Positions 46,889 through 54,115 of a stretch of 64,000 bases of DNA are shown piece by piece. This stretch comes from Diaphorobacter sp. HDW4A (lineage in GTDB: Bacteria > Pseudomonadota > Gammaproteobacteria > Burkholderiales > Burkholderiaceae_C): positions 5,656,501-5,720,500 of the forward strand of contig NZ_CP049910.1 in NCBI RefSeq assembly GCF_011305995.1, written 5' to 3'. The notes beneath the pieces were generated by a model. The model was not told the origin of the DNA, made no database searches, and saw only the letters and a program-made list of their open reading frames with translations. How positions within the stretch are numbered: the first letter of the stretch is position 1; the number at the start of each line of letters is the position of its first letter. The position numbers and the translations under genes are program-made.

Positions 46889-47517
46889 TGGAACCCGTCT
46901 CCAACGCCACCGTTTACATCGTCGACGACGACGCCGAAGTGCGCGAGGCACTCGCCTGGTTGCTGCGCTCGCGCCGCGTGCCCAGCGAAGCCTACGACAG
47001 CGCCGAATCGTTCGAGCTCATGCTCAGCGAACGCCTGCCGCAGCGCCAGCCCTGCTGCCTGCTGCTCGACGTGCGCATGCCTGGCATGAGCGGTCTGGCC
47101 CTGTTTGACCGCATGATCGAGCGCGGCGACGTGGCCGCCATGCCGGTGATCTTTCTCACCGGCCACGCCGATGTGCCCACGGCTGTCGCGACCGTGAAGC
47201 GCGGCGCGTTCGATTTCTGCGAAAAACCGTTCTCGGACAACCAACTGGTCAATCGCATCGAGGCGGCTTTGGCTCAGTCAGCCGCTTATCTCGAGGCGTC
47301 GAAGGCCAAGCATCAGGTGAAGGATCGGCTGGGCGAACTCACAGATCGTGAACGCGATGTGATGCGGCTGGTGGTGGAGGGCTTGCCCAATAAGCTGATT
47401 GCGGATCAGCTGGATATCAGCGTGCGGACGGTGGAGGTGCATCGGGCGCGGCTGTTTGACAAGATGCAGGTGAAGTCGGCTGTGGAGTTGGCTAATTTGC
47501 TTCGGGACAATGCGTGA
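46888..47517 (+). CDS. FixJ/NarL-type response regulator
   Basis: A 209-residue regulator. The receiver domain has the acidic pocket D13-D15 (IVDDDAEV), the phosphorylation site D61 in LLLDVRMPGMSG, the switch Thr in FLTGHADVPTA and Lys in CEKPFSD. The C-terminal LuxR-type helix-turn-helix is LTDRERDVMRLVVEGLPNKL followed by SVRTVEVHRARLFDKM. Its ATG overlaps the kinase stop as TGATG, so the pair is translated together. FixJ-type regulators activate respiratory or dicarboxylate genes in other bacteria; the target here is unknown. A dispersed repeat begins three bases after its stop. Confidence 0.93.
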   Translation: MEPVSNATVYIVDDDAEVREALAWLLRSRRVPSEAYDSAESFELMLSERLPQRQPCCLLLDVRMPGMSGLALFDRMIERGDVAAMPVIFLTGHADVPTAVATVKRGAFDFCEKPFSDNQLVNRIEAALAQSAAYLEASKAKHQVKDRLGELTDRERDVMRLVVEGLPNKLIADQLDISVRTVEVHRARLFDKMQVKSAVELANLLRDNA

Positions 47518-47520
47518 TCG

Positions 47521-47704
47521 GGGCGGAGGCCGGGAGTTCCGCCCGGCGGCGGAGTCACTTTTTGCTTGCGCTCAAAAAGTAACCCAAAACGCGCTTTCAA
47601 TACCTCCGGCAGAACTCGCCGCGTTCCTTCGTCACTCCGCTCGGACAACCGCCGGAAATCAGTTTGGAAGAGTGGTGCTCGGCACTTCGCTGCGCTCGTG
47701 CCTC
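47521..47704 (+). repeat. Dispersed repeat, copy B
   Basis: A full-length unit of about 185 bases starting almost at the stop codon of the response-regulator gene. It contains CCGGGAGTTCCGCCCGG, the hairpin CTTTTTG/CAAAAAG, AAAACGCGCTTTCAATACC, CGGCAGAACTCGC, the block CTCGGACAACCGCCGGAAAT and GCTGCGCTCGTGCC. The same order of blocks recurs at 57781-57962 (plus) and 58089-58268 (minus), and the first part at 1-86 (minus). Open frames in it are spurious. Confidence 0.88.
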
Positions 47705-47721
47705 TCTTGCATCCGCCACGC

Positions 47722-47754
47722 AAAAAAAGGGCAGCCACTGTGCGCTGCCCTTTT
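47722..47754 (-). terminator. Bidirectional terminator between copy B and the OmpA gene
   Basis: Perfect 11-bp stem AAAAGGGCAGC/GCTGCCCTTTT with loop CACTGTGC. Extra As on the left and TTTT on the right allow it to act on both strands. It is 39 bases after the OmpA-like gene stop. Confidence 0.85.
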
Positions 47755-47792
47755 CATTTGCCTCTCATTTCAAGAGGCCTCAATCACCCATT

Positions 47793-48437
47793 TCAGCCTT
47801 GACGCTGACCCACGTAGATTTCCACACGGCGGTTCTTGGCGCGGCCTTCGCCGGTGTCGTTGGTGGCGATGGGTTCGCGAGAGCCCCGGCCTTCGACCAG
47901 AATACGGGAGCCGTTCACGCCGTGCGAGGTGATGTAGTTGCGGGCGCTGCTCGCGCGGTCGAGGGACAGGGGGTTGTTGATGGCGTCGGAACCTGTGGAG
48001 TCGGTGTGGCCGACGATGCGGACTTCCGTTTCGGGGTTGTTGCGCAGGCCTTCAGCGAATTTGTCGAGAATGGGCTGGAAGTTGCTCTGGATGTCGGAGC
48101 GGCCTGTGGCGAACGAGATGTCGCTTGGGATGTCGAGCTTGAGCTGGTTGTCGGCCGTCTGCGTGACGACCACGCCTGTGCCTTGGGTCGCGGCCTGCAT
48201 TTCCTGCTTCTGGCGTTCCATGTGCTGCGACCACAGGTAGGTGCCGAGGGCGCCTACGCCCGCGCCGATCACGGCACCGGAGCCTGCGTGGCCGCCTGCC
48301 ATGGCACCGACTGCTGCGCCGCCCAGTGCGCTGACGCCTGCGCCCGTGGCGGTGCGGCGCTGGGTGTCGCTCATGTTGGCGCAGCCGGTGGCTAGCATGA
48401 CGGCGGCGAGGCTTCCGACGAGAAGGGTTTTACGCAT
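47793..48437 (-). CDS. OmpA-family lipoprotein with glycine zipper
   Basis: A 214-residue outer-membrane lipoprotein started at 48437, with GGAG eight bases upstream. The signal peptide ends ATGC (Cys 19). A Gly/Ala-rich zipper region follows (about 33-65, e.g. GGAAVGAMAGGHAGSGAVIG), then the OmpA C-terminal domain that binds peptidoglycan, with VRIVGHTDSTGSDAINNPLS and GRGSREPIATNDTGEGRAKN containing the conserved Asp and Arg. It resembles the YiaD/Pal-like group and likely tethers the outer membrane to the cell wall. Confidence 0.92.
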   Translation of the reverse strand: MRKTLLVGSLAAVMLATGCANMSDTQRRTATGAGVSALGGAAVGAMAGGHAGSGAVIGAGVGALGTYLWSQHMERQKQEMQAATQGTGVVVTQTADNQLKLDIPSDISFATGRSDIQSNFQPILDKFAEGLRNNPETEVRIVGHTDSTGSDAINNPLSLDRASSARNYITSHGVNGSRILVEGRGSREPIATNDTGEGRAKNRRVEIYVGQRQG

Positions 48438-48692
48438 GGTGATAACTCCTGAAATTCTGGGTATCCGCAGGGCACTTGCGCCGACCGGCGGATCGTTTTG
48501 CATCAACAGGTATTGAAGATGAAAAATGGATGAAACAAACCAACAGGCCCATGATGACGGACTCGGAAATGCAGAGTAGCAAGCCGCCGTTGTGTGGTCT
48601 GTAGGACACGCCCCCGCATCATGTCGCGAGAGGCTCTTGCGAAGCTGGGACAAGTGCAAAACTGTGTCAAAACCCCGTGCATTGGAAAGCCC

Positions 48693-48833
48693 TCAGTCGG
48701 CGCTATCCTTGTGCTCCGATGCGACACTGGCGCTTGGCGGTTCTCCCTTCTTGCGGCCCGAGAACATGGTCCACCAGACAATGACGACCAAGATGACCAG
48801 CGCCAACAGTGCTTCAATCAAAATCAACACCAT
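48693..48833 (-). CDS. Possible 46-residue single-span membrane protein
   Basis: An open frame from ATG 48833 encodes MVLILIEALLALVILVVIVW followed by WTMFSGRKKG and a polar tail ending in HKDSAD. This is a clean N-terminal membrane helix with a positive charge cluster after it and a hydrophilic C-terminus, far more protein-like than most antisense frames. AGGAG lies ten bases upstream. Its start codon overlaps the mltA ATG on the other strand. Such small proteins are often missed; it could equally be chance. No homologue can be named. Confidence 0.5.
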   Translation of the reverse strand: MVLILIEALLALVILVVIVWWTMFSGRKKGEPPSASVASEHKDSAD

Positions 48834-49971
48834 GAATTTTCGACTCCTGCGCCTGGTTGCAACGACGCTGATTGTAGGAACGCTCGCGGCCTGCTCGACC
48901 AAGCCCCCACAGGCCACTGTTCCATCGACCGAACCGTCGACGTCTTCCACGGTCCCCGAATACCACCCCGTGCCCGGAACGCTCAATCAGGCCAAGAGCC
49001 GCTGGGTGCCGGTGGAGTGGAACGACCTGCCGGGATTCTCCGATGATTCGCTGTTCGAGGCTTGGAACGCCTGGCTGCGCAGCTGCGAAAAACCGGCACC
49101 GGCGTTTGCACCGCTGTGCGCCGATGTGCGGCGTCTCTCGATTGCCGATGGTGAAGCGCAGCGCAGCTGGATGATGAGCAAGCTGCGCCCTTACCGCGTG
49201 GAAGGCAACGACGGCAAGACCGACGGCATGCTCACCGGTTACTACGAGCCCTTCCTCGACGCCGCGCGTGCGCCCGGCAATGGCTTCAACGTGCCGCTGT
49301 ATGGCCCGCCCGCTGACCTTGGCGTGCGCAAGCCTTGGTACACGCGCCAGCAGATCGACACGCTGCCCGCCGCGCAGGCCGCGCTGCAGGGCCGGGTGCT
49401 GGCATGGGTGCGCGATCCCGTCGAGGCAATGGTGCTGCACATTCAGGGCTCGGGCCGCATCCGCGTGCAGGAGGCCGATGGCACGACGCGCGTGACGCGT
49501 CTGGCGTTTGCGGGTACCAACGACCAGCCCTACAAGAGCATCGGCAAGTGGCTGCTCGATCAGGGGCTGGTGCGCGACGCGACCTGGCCGGGCATCACCG
49601 CCTGGACCGTGCAGAACCCGCAGCGGGTGAACGAGCTGCTGTGGGCGAATCCACGCTTCGTGTTCTTCAAGGAAGAAACCCTGACTCCGCTCGATGCCGC
49701 CTTTGGCCCGCGCGGTGCGCAGGGCGTGCCGCTCACCCCTGGCCGCTCGATTGCGGTGGACCGTGCGAGCATTCCGTACGGCACGCCGGTCTGGCTGGCC
49801 TCGACTGGCCCGACGGTGCAGCTCTCGCGGCTGGTGCTCGCACAGGACACCGGCAGCGCCATCCTCGGCGCCGTGCGGGCCGACTTTTTCACCGGCTGGG
49901 GACACGAGGCTGGTGAGGTGGCGGGGCGCTTGAAGCAGAACCTGCGCCTGTGGGCGCTGTGGCCGCGCTGA
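48832..49971 (+). CDS. mltA: Membrane-bound lytic murein transglycosylase A
   Basis: MltA cleaves peptidoglycan glycan strands to give 1,6-anhydro ends. From the ATG at 48832 (MNFRLLRLVATTLIV) it has 379 residues, a lipoprotein signal ending LAAC (Cys 21), a Pro/Thr/Ser linker and the catalytic domain. LTGYYEPFLDAAR and the 3D-domain sequence LAQDTGSAILGAVRADFFTG with the catalytic Asp are present, as is MVLHIQGSGRIR. Upstream ATGs at 48781 and 48793 are in frame but would place the signal peptide internally. No strong ribosome site is seen at any candidate start. Confidence 0.93.
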   Translation: MNFRLLRLVATTLIVGTLAACSTKPPQATVPSTEPSTSSTVPEYHPVPGTLNQAKSRWVPVEWNDLPGFSDDSLFEAWNAWLRSCEKPAPAFAPLCADVRRLSIADGEAQRSWMMSKLRPYRVEGNDGKTDGMLTGYYEPFLDAARAPGNGFNVPLYGPPADLGVRKPWYTRQQIDTLPAAQAALQGRVLAWVRDPVEAMVLHIQGSGRIRVQEADGTTRVTRLAFAGTNDQPYKSIGKWLLDQGLVRDATWPGITAWTVQNPQRVNELLWANPRFVFFKEETLTPLDAAFGPRGAQGVPLTPGRSIAVDRASIPYGTPVWLASTGPTVQLSRLVLAQDTGSAILGAVRADFFTGWGHEAGEVAGRLKQNLRLWALWPR

Positions 49972-49986
49972 GCGCGGTTTTTCTTT

Positions 49987-51720
49987 TTATTCGATCTCGA
50001 CCACGTAGCGCGTGACGACAGGCGGTTGGTCGCCCACATGGAAGGCCAGGCGGCGGTCACGCAGCGCCATGTCCGCATTGGTCGAGCGATCAAAGCGCCG
50101 CAGATGTTCCACCCATGACTCGTCAAGAATGCGCTCGACATAGCGGCGCGGGTCGGCGATGTCGTGCTCCAACTCCCAGTGCAACGCGCCCTGCTGCAAG
50201 CGCGTGCGGCGGCTTTCCTTCATCACCGCGCGGAATTCCTGAGCACGTGCCGGGTCGATGAAATATTCGATGGTCACCACCAGATGCAGTCCTGCCTCGG
50301 GCGTGGTGCTGGCATTGGGGCGGATCAATGTGCGCGCGGGGCTCAGGTCTTCCTCGGGCTGGCGGTTGCGCACCACGCGCAGGACAAGCAGCATGATGAT
50401 CACGCCCGACGCCGCTGCAAACCCGAGACTGATGTGCACGCTGAACATCGAGGCGACTTGCCCCCAGAGCGCCGCACCGGCTGCGGTCGCGCCCATGATG
50501 CACATCTGGTAGATCGACATGCCGCGCGCGCGTACCCAGTTGGGCAGCACGAGCTGGGCGGCGACGGTCAGCGAGTTGGCCGTGGTGATCCACGCCGCGC
50601 CCGCGAGCACCATGGCGGGCACGGCGATGTAGACATTGGGTGCGAACGCGACGACGGCGGTGGCCACGGCCTGGGCGATGGTGCCGATGCGCACCAGTTG
50701 GTCGAGCGTGATCAACTGGCGCAGGCGCGGCAGGAACATGGCCGAGCCGATGGCGCCCGCGCCCATCGATGCCAGCAGCAGCGTGAAGGTGCCCGCGCCA
50801 CCGGCTTCGAGCTCGCGAGCCACCAGCGGCAGCAGCGCCATCAACGCGGTCGCGTGGAAGAAGAAGATCGAGATGCGCCAGAGCACGGCACGTATGGCGG
50901 GTGACTCGCGCACAAAGGTCACGCCCACGCGCATGGCGCTGGTCAGGCGTTCGCGGCCAAGCGGGTTGTCTGGGTGCACGCGGCGCCAGCGCATGATGGT
51001 GAAGCCCGCGATCAGAGAAAGCACGGCATTCAGCACGAACACCCAGGCGCTGCCCGCGCTTGCGATGATTGCGCCCGCTACCAGCGGGCCGATGATGCGC
51101 GAGGCGTTCATCGCCACACCGTTGAGCGCGAGCGCCGAAGGCAGTTGCTGGCGGCTGACCAGCTCGGGCACGATGGCGGCAAACACCGGCCAGCGCATCG
51201 CCAAGCCAATGCCGTTGGCGAACGTGAGCGCCAGCAGCAGATGGGCCGACATGCCACCGCTCAGAATCGCGGCGCACAGCACCATGGCCACGCCTGCCAC
51301 CCAGAACTGGGTGATCATGAAGTATTTGCGGCGATCCAGAATGTCCGCCAGCGCGCCGCTCGGCAGCCCGAGCAGGAACACCGGCGCGGTGGACGCCGTC
51401 TGCACCAGCGCCACCAGTACGGGCGACGTGGTGAGCGTGGTCATCAGCCAGGCTGTGGCCACGTCGTTCATCCACATGCAGGTGTTGGCGACGATCCAGG
51501 TGGCCCAGAGCATGCGGAACACCGGTACCGACAGTGGCGCGAATGGCGACTGTGCGGCCCGCTCGGCCGCGCTGCGCTTGAGTTCGGCAGCGGCGGCGGC
51601 TTCGGCCTGATCGGCCTCCGTGTTGTTTTTCTGGGCAGCGGTCTGGTCGCTGTCCATGGTGTGGTCCGTGGGCTGGTCAAGAGGCGCTGGCGAGGTGTCG
51701 TGGGATGGCTGTGGTGGCAT
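49987..51720 (-). CDS. MFS exporter (EntS/MFS_3 type) with C-terminal monooxygenase-like domain
   Basis: A 577-residue transporter. After a polar Gln/Ala/Glu-rich N-terminus of about 55 residues come ten to twelve membrane helices, with PVFRMLWATWIVANTCMWMN and LGLPSGALADILDRRKYFMI, the MFS motif-A region. The last 100 residues, from about LHLVVTIEYFIDPARAQEF, look like an antibiotic-biosynthesis-monooxygenase-type ferredoxin fold, an arrangement known in the MFS_3 family of proteins. The start could be 51720 or 51657 (MDSDQTAAQ); neither has a good ribosome site. Substrate unknown; it stands alone. Confidence 0.85.
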   Translation of the reverse strand: MPPQPSHDTSPAPLDQPTDHTMDSDQTAAQKNNTEADQAEAAAAAELKRSAAERAAQSPFAPLSVPVFRMLWATWIVANTCMWMNDVATAWLMTTLTTSPVLVALVQTASTAPVFLLGLPSGALADILDRRKYFMITQFWVAGVAMVLCAAILSGGMSAHLLLALTFANGIGLAMRWPVFAAIVPELVSRQQLPSALALNGVAMNASRIIGPLVAGAIIASAGSAWVFVLNAVLSLIAGFTIMRWRRVHPDNPLGRERLTSAMRVGVTFVRESPAIRAVLWRISIFFFHATALMALLPLVARELEAGGAGTFTLLLASMGAGAIGSAMFLPRLRQLITLDQLVRIGTIAQAVATAVVAFAPNVYIAVPAMVLAGAAWITTANSLTVAAQLVLPNWVRARGMSIYQMCIMGATAAGAALWGQVASMFSVHISLGFAAASGVIIMLLVLRVVRNRQPEEDLSPARTLIRPNASTTPEAGLHLVVTIEYFIDPARAQEFRAVMKESRRTRLQQGALHWELEHDIADPRRYVERILDESWVEHLRRFDRSTNADMALRDRRLAFHVGDQPPVVTRYVVEIE

Positions 51721-51935
51721 GCAGGAGGAATTGTCGCTTTGTAGAGGGGCTCATGGCAGTTTGCACGCCGATTGGATTTCCGCAATTCGGAAAAACCGAA
51801 AAAGAAATACGGCCAATTGCTGTACGCCTTGTTTCAACAAGTGCATGGGCGTCGCCATGCCTTGTGATTCAATTGATGATAGCTATTAAATGTATTAATC
51901 GATACATCTAGCTACTCTGATGAGAGGCACGCCAG

Positions 51936-52676
51936 ATGGCAACCTTCAAGATTCCCGGATCTCTGTGTGCTGCGGACAGTCGCCAGATCGCATTTGGCAA
52001 TGCATTCGATCGTGCCTGCAGCGAAGCCATCACCAATCAGCAGTTGGAGGGGTTGAGCGTCGATGTAGATGTGGCGGAACAGGATGATGACCATATCGCG
52101 CTGGCGGCCATCGCTTACGGTGAGGCGTCCACCAAGGATGTCTATGAAGAGCTGGCGGCCATTGCCAACGTGGTGGTGCGCATGATGCGTGCACGCGGAT
52201 ACAGCGCGGTTCGCTCGTTTCTGACCGGCGACACAACCTATGCCTACGGCGTGAAAAGTACACGCTACGGTGTGTATTCCAAGGCGTCGATGGCCGGCAT
52301 CACACGCAGCCGGGGCATGATGCTGGCATTGCGCGCCGCAGAAAATGCCTTGTCGGCCAATCCGACGGACTACTCCAACGGGGCTTTCTTCTGGGAAGGC
52401 CGGGACTTCGCTGACAAAGTGAAGGGTGGCAAGTCCAGCCAACGATATGGACGTGGGTTCAAGTTTTCGAAGCCCGAGCACAACATCTACGATATGAAGG
52501 ACAACATTCTTCCCAAGACGACCGTGTACTGGAAGGACTCCCATAGCAAGGACACCAAGCGGGTTCGCGGCGAATACGAATACGCCTACGAAACCACGGC
52601 GGCGTATGGCGGCACGATTTTCATCCGCTACGCCTCGCAATGGGTCAGCGCGACGGGCGGCAAGGAGTGGCAATGA
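51936..52676 (+). CDS. SleB/Hydrolase_2-like cell-wall hydrolase, candidate secreted effector
   Basis: A 246-residue protein without a signal peptide. HIALAAIAYGEASTKDVYEE at about 53-72 followed by LAAIANVVVRMMRARGY resembles the N-terminal half of SleB-type lytic enzymes, where the Glu (here E63) is catalytic, and NPTDYSNGAFFWEG at about 142-155 resembles their conserved Gly-Ala-aromatic stretch. The resemblance is by eye and remote. GAGAGG precedes the ATG. Lack of a signal peptide with a wall-hydrolase-like domain, and a four-base overlap with a secreted-protein gene, is the layout of an effector with its periplasmic protector. No type VI secretion genes are in the window. It may instead be a housekeeping or phage-derived hydrolase. 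Confidence 0.6.
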   Translation: MATFKIPGSLCAADSRQIAFGNAFDRACSEAITNQQLEGLSVDVDVAEQDDDHIALAAIAYGEASTKDVYEELAAIANVVVRMMRARGYSAVRSFLTGDTTYAYGVKSTRYGVYSKASMAGITRSRGMMLALRAAENALSANPTDYSNGAFFWEGRDFADKVKGGKSSQRYGRGFKFSKPEHNIYDMKDNILPKTTVYWKDSHSKDTKRVRGEYEYAYETTAAYGGTIFIRYASQWVSATGGKEWQ

Positions 52677-53422
52677 CGTGGATGACTTGCGGCGCGGCGA
52701 TCTGCGCACTGTCGGTGGGCAGTGCAGTGATGGCGGCTCCGCCCTTGACCACTCCGCAGCCGCTGACGCCCGAGGCGCTGCAGAAGGTGTTTGCAGGCAC
52801 CCGCCCGCTGCAGTGGAACGTGAATCAAGGCGTGCGTTTCGGGTGCTTCGAGGCCCAGCCGGAGCACTGTGAAGCCACTATCGGCAAGCTCACGCTCTCG
52901 CAGCCCGACGGAGCCATCTCGTTCAAAGGCAAGCCCGTGCCGCAGCACGCGCTGAGCCCATTGGCGGGGCTGGCGGGTTTTCCTGCGCCCAATTTTGCGA
53001 ACCCGCTGATCCACACCACGGCCAGACGCAAGCAGGGCGTGAACGCCATCTGCGTGACCTATGTCTACGACAGCTTCAACGGCGGCGCCGGGCCGCTTGA
53101 TGCGCTGGTGATGATTCTCGCGGACCAGCGACGCGCGGTCGCTTACCGCTTTGATGGTTTTTACAGCAACTGCGACAACTGGCGCAGCGACGGCAAGGGC
53201 CATTTTCTGTACGGCGGCATCGAATTGCTGCCTGAGGCTCGTGCGGCTGAGGTCGATCTGGAGAAGGACCGCAAGGCGCTGGTCTGGAGTCTCTGCACGC
53301 TGGACGGCTGCGCTCGCGCCGAAGACCGGCGAGAGGTGGTTCAGGACGGAAGCACCTGGAGCACCGCGCCCGCACAGCCGCCGTTCCGTTATGACAGTGT
53401 GCGTGGTGAGACTGGCAAATAG
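52673..53422 (+). CDS. Exported Cys-rich protein, candidate immunity partner
   Basis: A 249-residue protein starting in the stop of the preceding gene (ATGA at 52673), with AAGGAG just upstream. MTWMTCGAAICALSVGSAVM is a signal peptide, cut after about residue 21. The mature part has six or more Cys (in RFGCFEA, EHCEA, AICVTYV, SNCDNW, LCTLDGC), suited to disulfides in the periplasm. I recognise no family. Coupled translation with the hydrolase-like gene suggests the two act together; protection of the producing cell from that hydrolase is a hypothesis. Confidence 0.75.
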   Translation: MTWMTCGAAICALSVGSAVMAAPPLTTPQPLTPEALQKVFAGTRPLQWNVNQGVRFGCFEAQPEHCEATIGKLTLSQPDGAISFKGKPVPQHALSPLAGLAGFPAPNFANPLIHTTARRKQGVNAICVTYVYDSFNGGAGPLDALVMILADQRRAVAYRFDGFYSNCDNWRSDGKGHFLYGGIELLPEARAAEVDLEKDRKALVWSLCTLDGCARAEDRREVVQDGSTWSTAPAQPPFRYDSVRGETGK

Positions 53423-53457
53423 CGTCTTGTAGACGCGGGTTCCATTCCTGCGCCCCT

Positions 53458-53940
53458 TCATCTCTTGGGAAAGATGCCGTCAAGCGGCAGCGCGCCCGAG
53501 GCCTTGACCTCGCCGAGCGAGAAGCTGGTGTGCATGTCCTTCACATTGGGCAGATTGAGCAGCACGTTGCGCGCGAACTGCGAGAAGCTGTCCAGATCCT
53601 TGGCGACCACTTGCAGCTCGAAGGTGCCGCTGCCGCTGATGTAGTGGCACGAAACCACCTCGGGAATCTTGGCGATGGCCTCTTCCATGGACTTGGTCAG
53701 GTCGCCGGTGTTGCGCAGCGCGTCGAGTCGCACGAAGGCCAGCACGCCGAGGCCGATCTTGTGGCGATCCAGCGTCGCGTGGTAGCCGAGGATGTAGCCG
53801 GCTTCCTCCAGTGCGCGCACGCGCCTCCAGCACGGCGCAGCCGACAGACCGACGCGCTGTGCCAGCTCCGCATTCGTCAAGCGCGCGTTGGTTTGCAGCT
53901 CCGCGAGGATCAATAGATCGAATTTGTCCAAACTTTCCAT
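53458..53940 (-). CDS. Lrp/AsnC-family transcriptional regulator
   Basis: A 160-residue regulator from ATG 53940 (MESLDKFDLLILAELQ). The N-terminal helix-turn-helix contains LTNAELAQRVGLSAAPCWRR, and the C-terminal RAM domain, about 70-145, has the amino-acid-binding pattern GSGTFELQVVAKDLDSFSQF. It is divergent from the indolepyruvate oxidoreductase gene; Lrp proteins often control adjacent amino-acid catabolic genes, so it probably regulates that gene in response to an aromatic or branched-chain amino acid. This last step is inference. Confidence 0.93.
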   Translation of the reverse strand: MESLDKFDLLILAELQTNARLTNAELAQRVGLSAAPCWRRVRALEEAGYILGYHATLDRHKIGLGVLAFVRLDALRNTGDLTKSMEEAIAKIPEVVSCHYISGSGTFELQVVAKDLDSFSQFARNVLLNLPNVKDMHTSFSLGEVKASGALPLDGIFPKR

Positions 53941-54115
53941 ATATGGATTGTTTTGGGAAAGGATCTTTCGCGCATTGGGGTAAACACGGCAAAAAAAGCA
54001 AACACATATCAGGTCTGCACGCATACACTGCGCGGATACGGGCAACAACCAAAATGCTCGAAATATTGACGCCGCTCAAAAGGCGGTGCCCCACACACAC
54101 GATGGAGACAAGGCC
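53941..54115. promoter_or_regulatory. Divergent promoter region, lrp-like gene and indolepyruvate oxidoreductase
   Basis: These 175 bases lie between two divergent start codons and are more AT-rich than the flanking genes, with A tracts near 53990-54005. It is the expected binding region for the Lrp-type regulator. GCCGCTC/AGGCGGT near 54070-54085 forms a small inverted repeat. No boxes can be assigned firmly. Confidence 0.5.

Noticed and set aside
47510..47932. Arg/Ser-rich frames starting in repeat copy B, and similar ones in copies C and D
   Set aside because: They arise from the dispersed repeat, differ in frame between copies and run into neighbouring features, so they are not conserved proteins.
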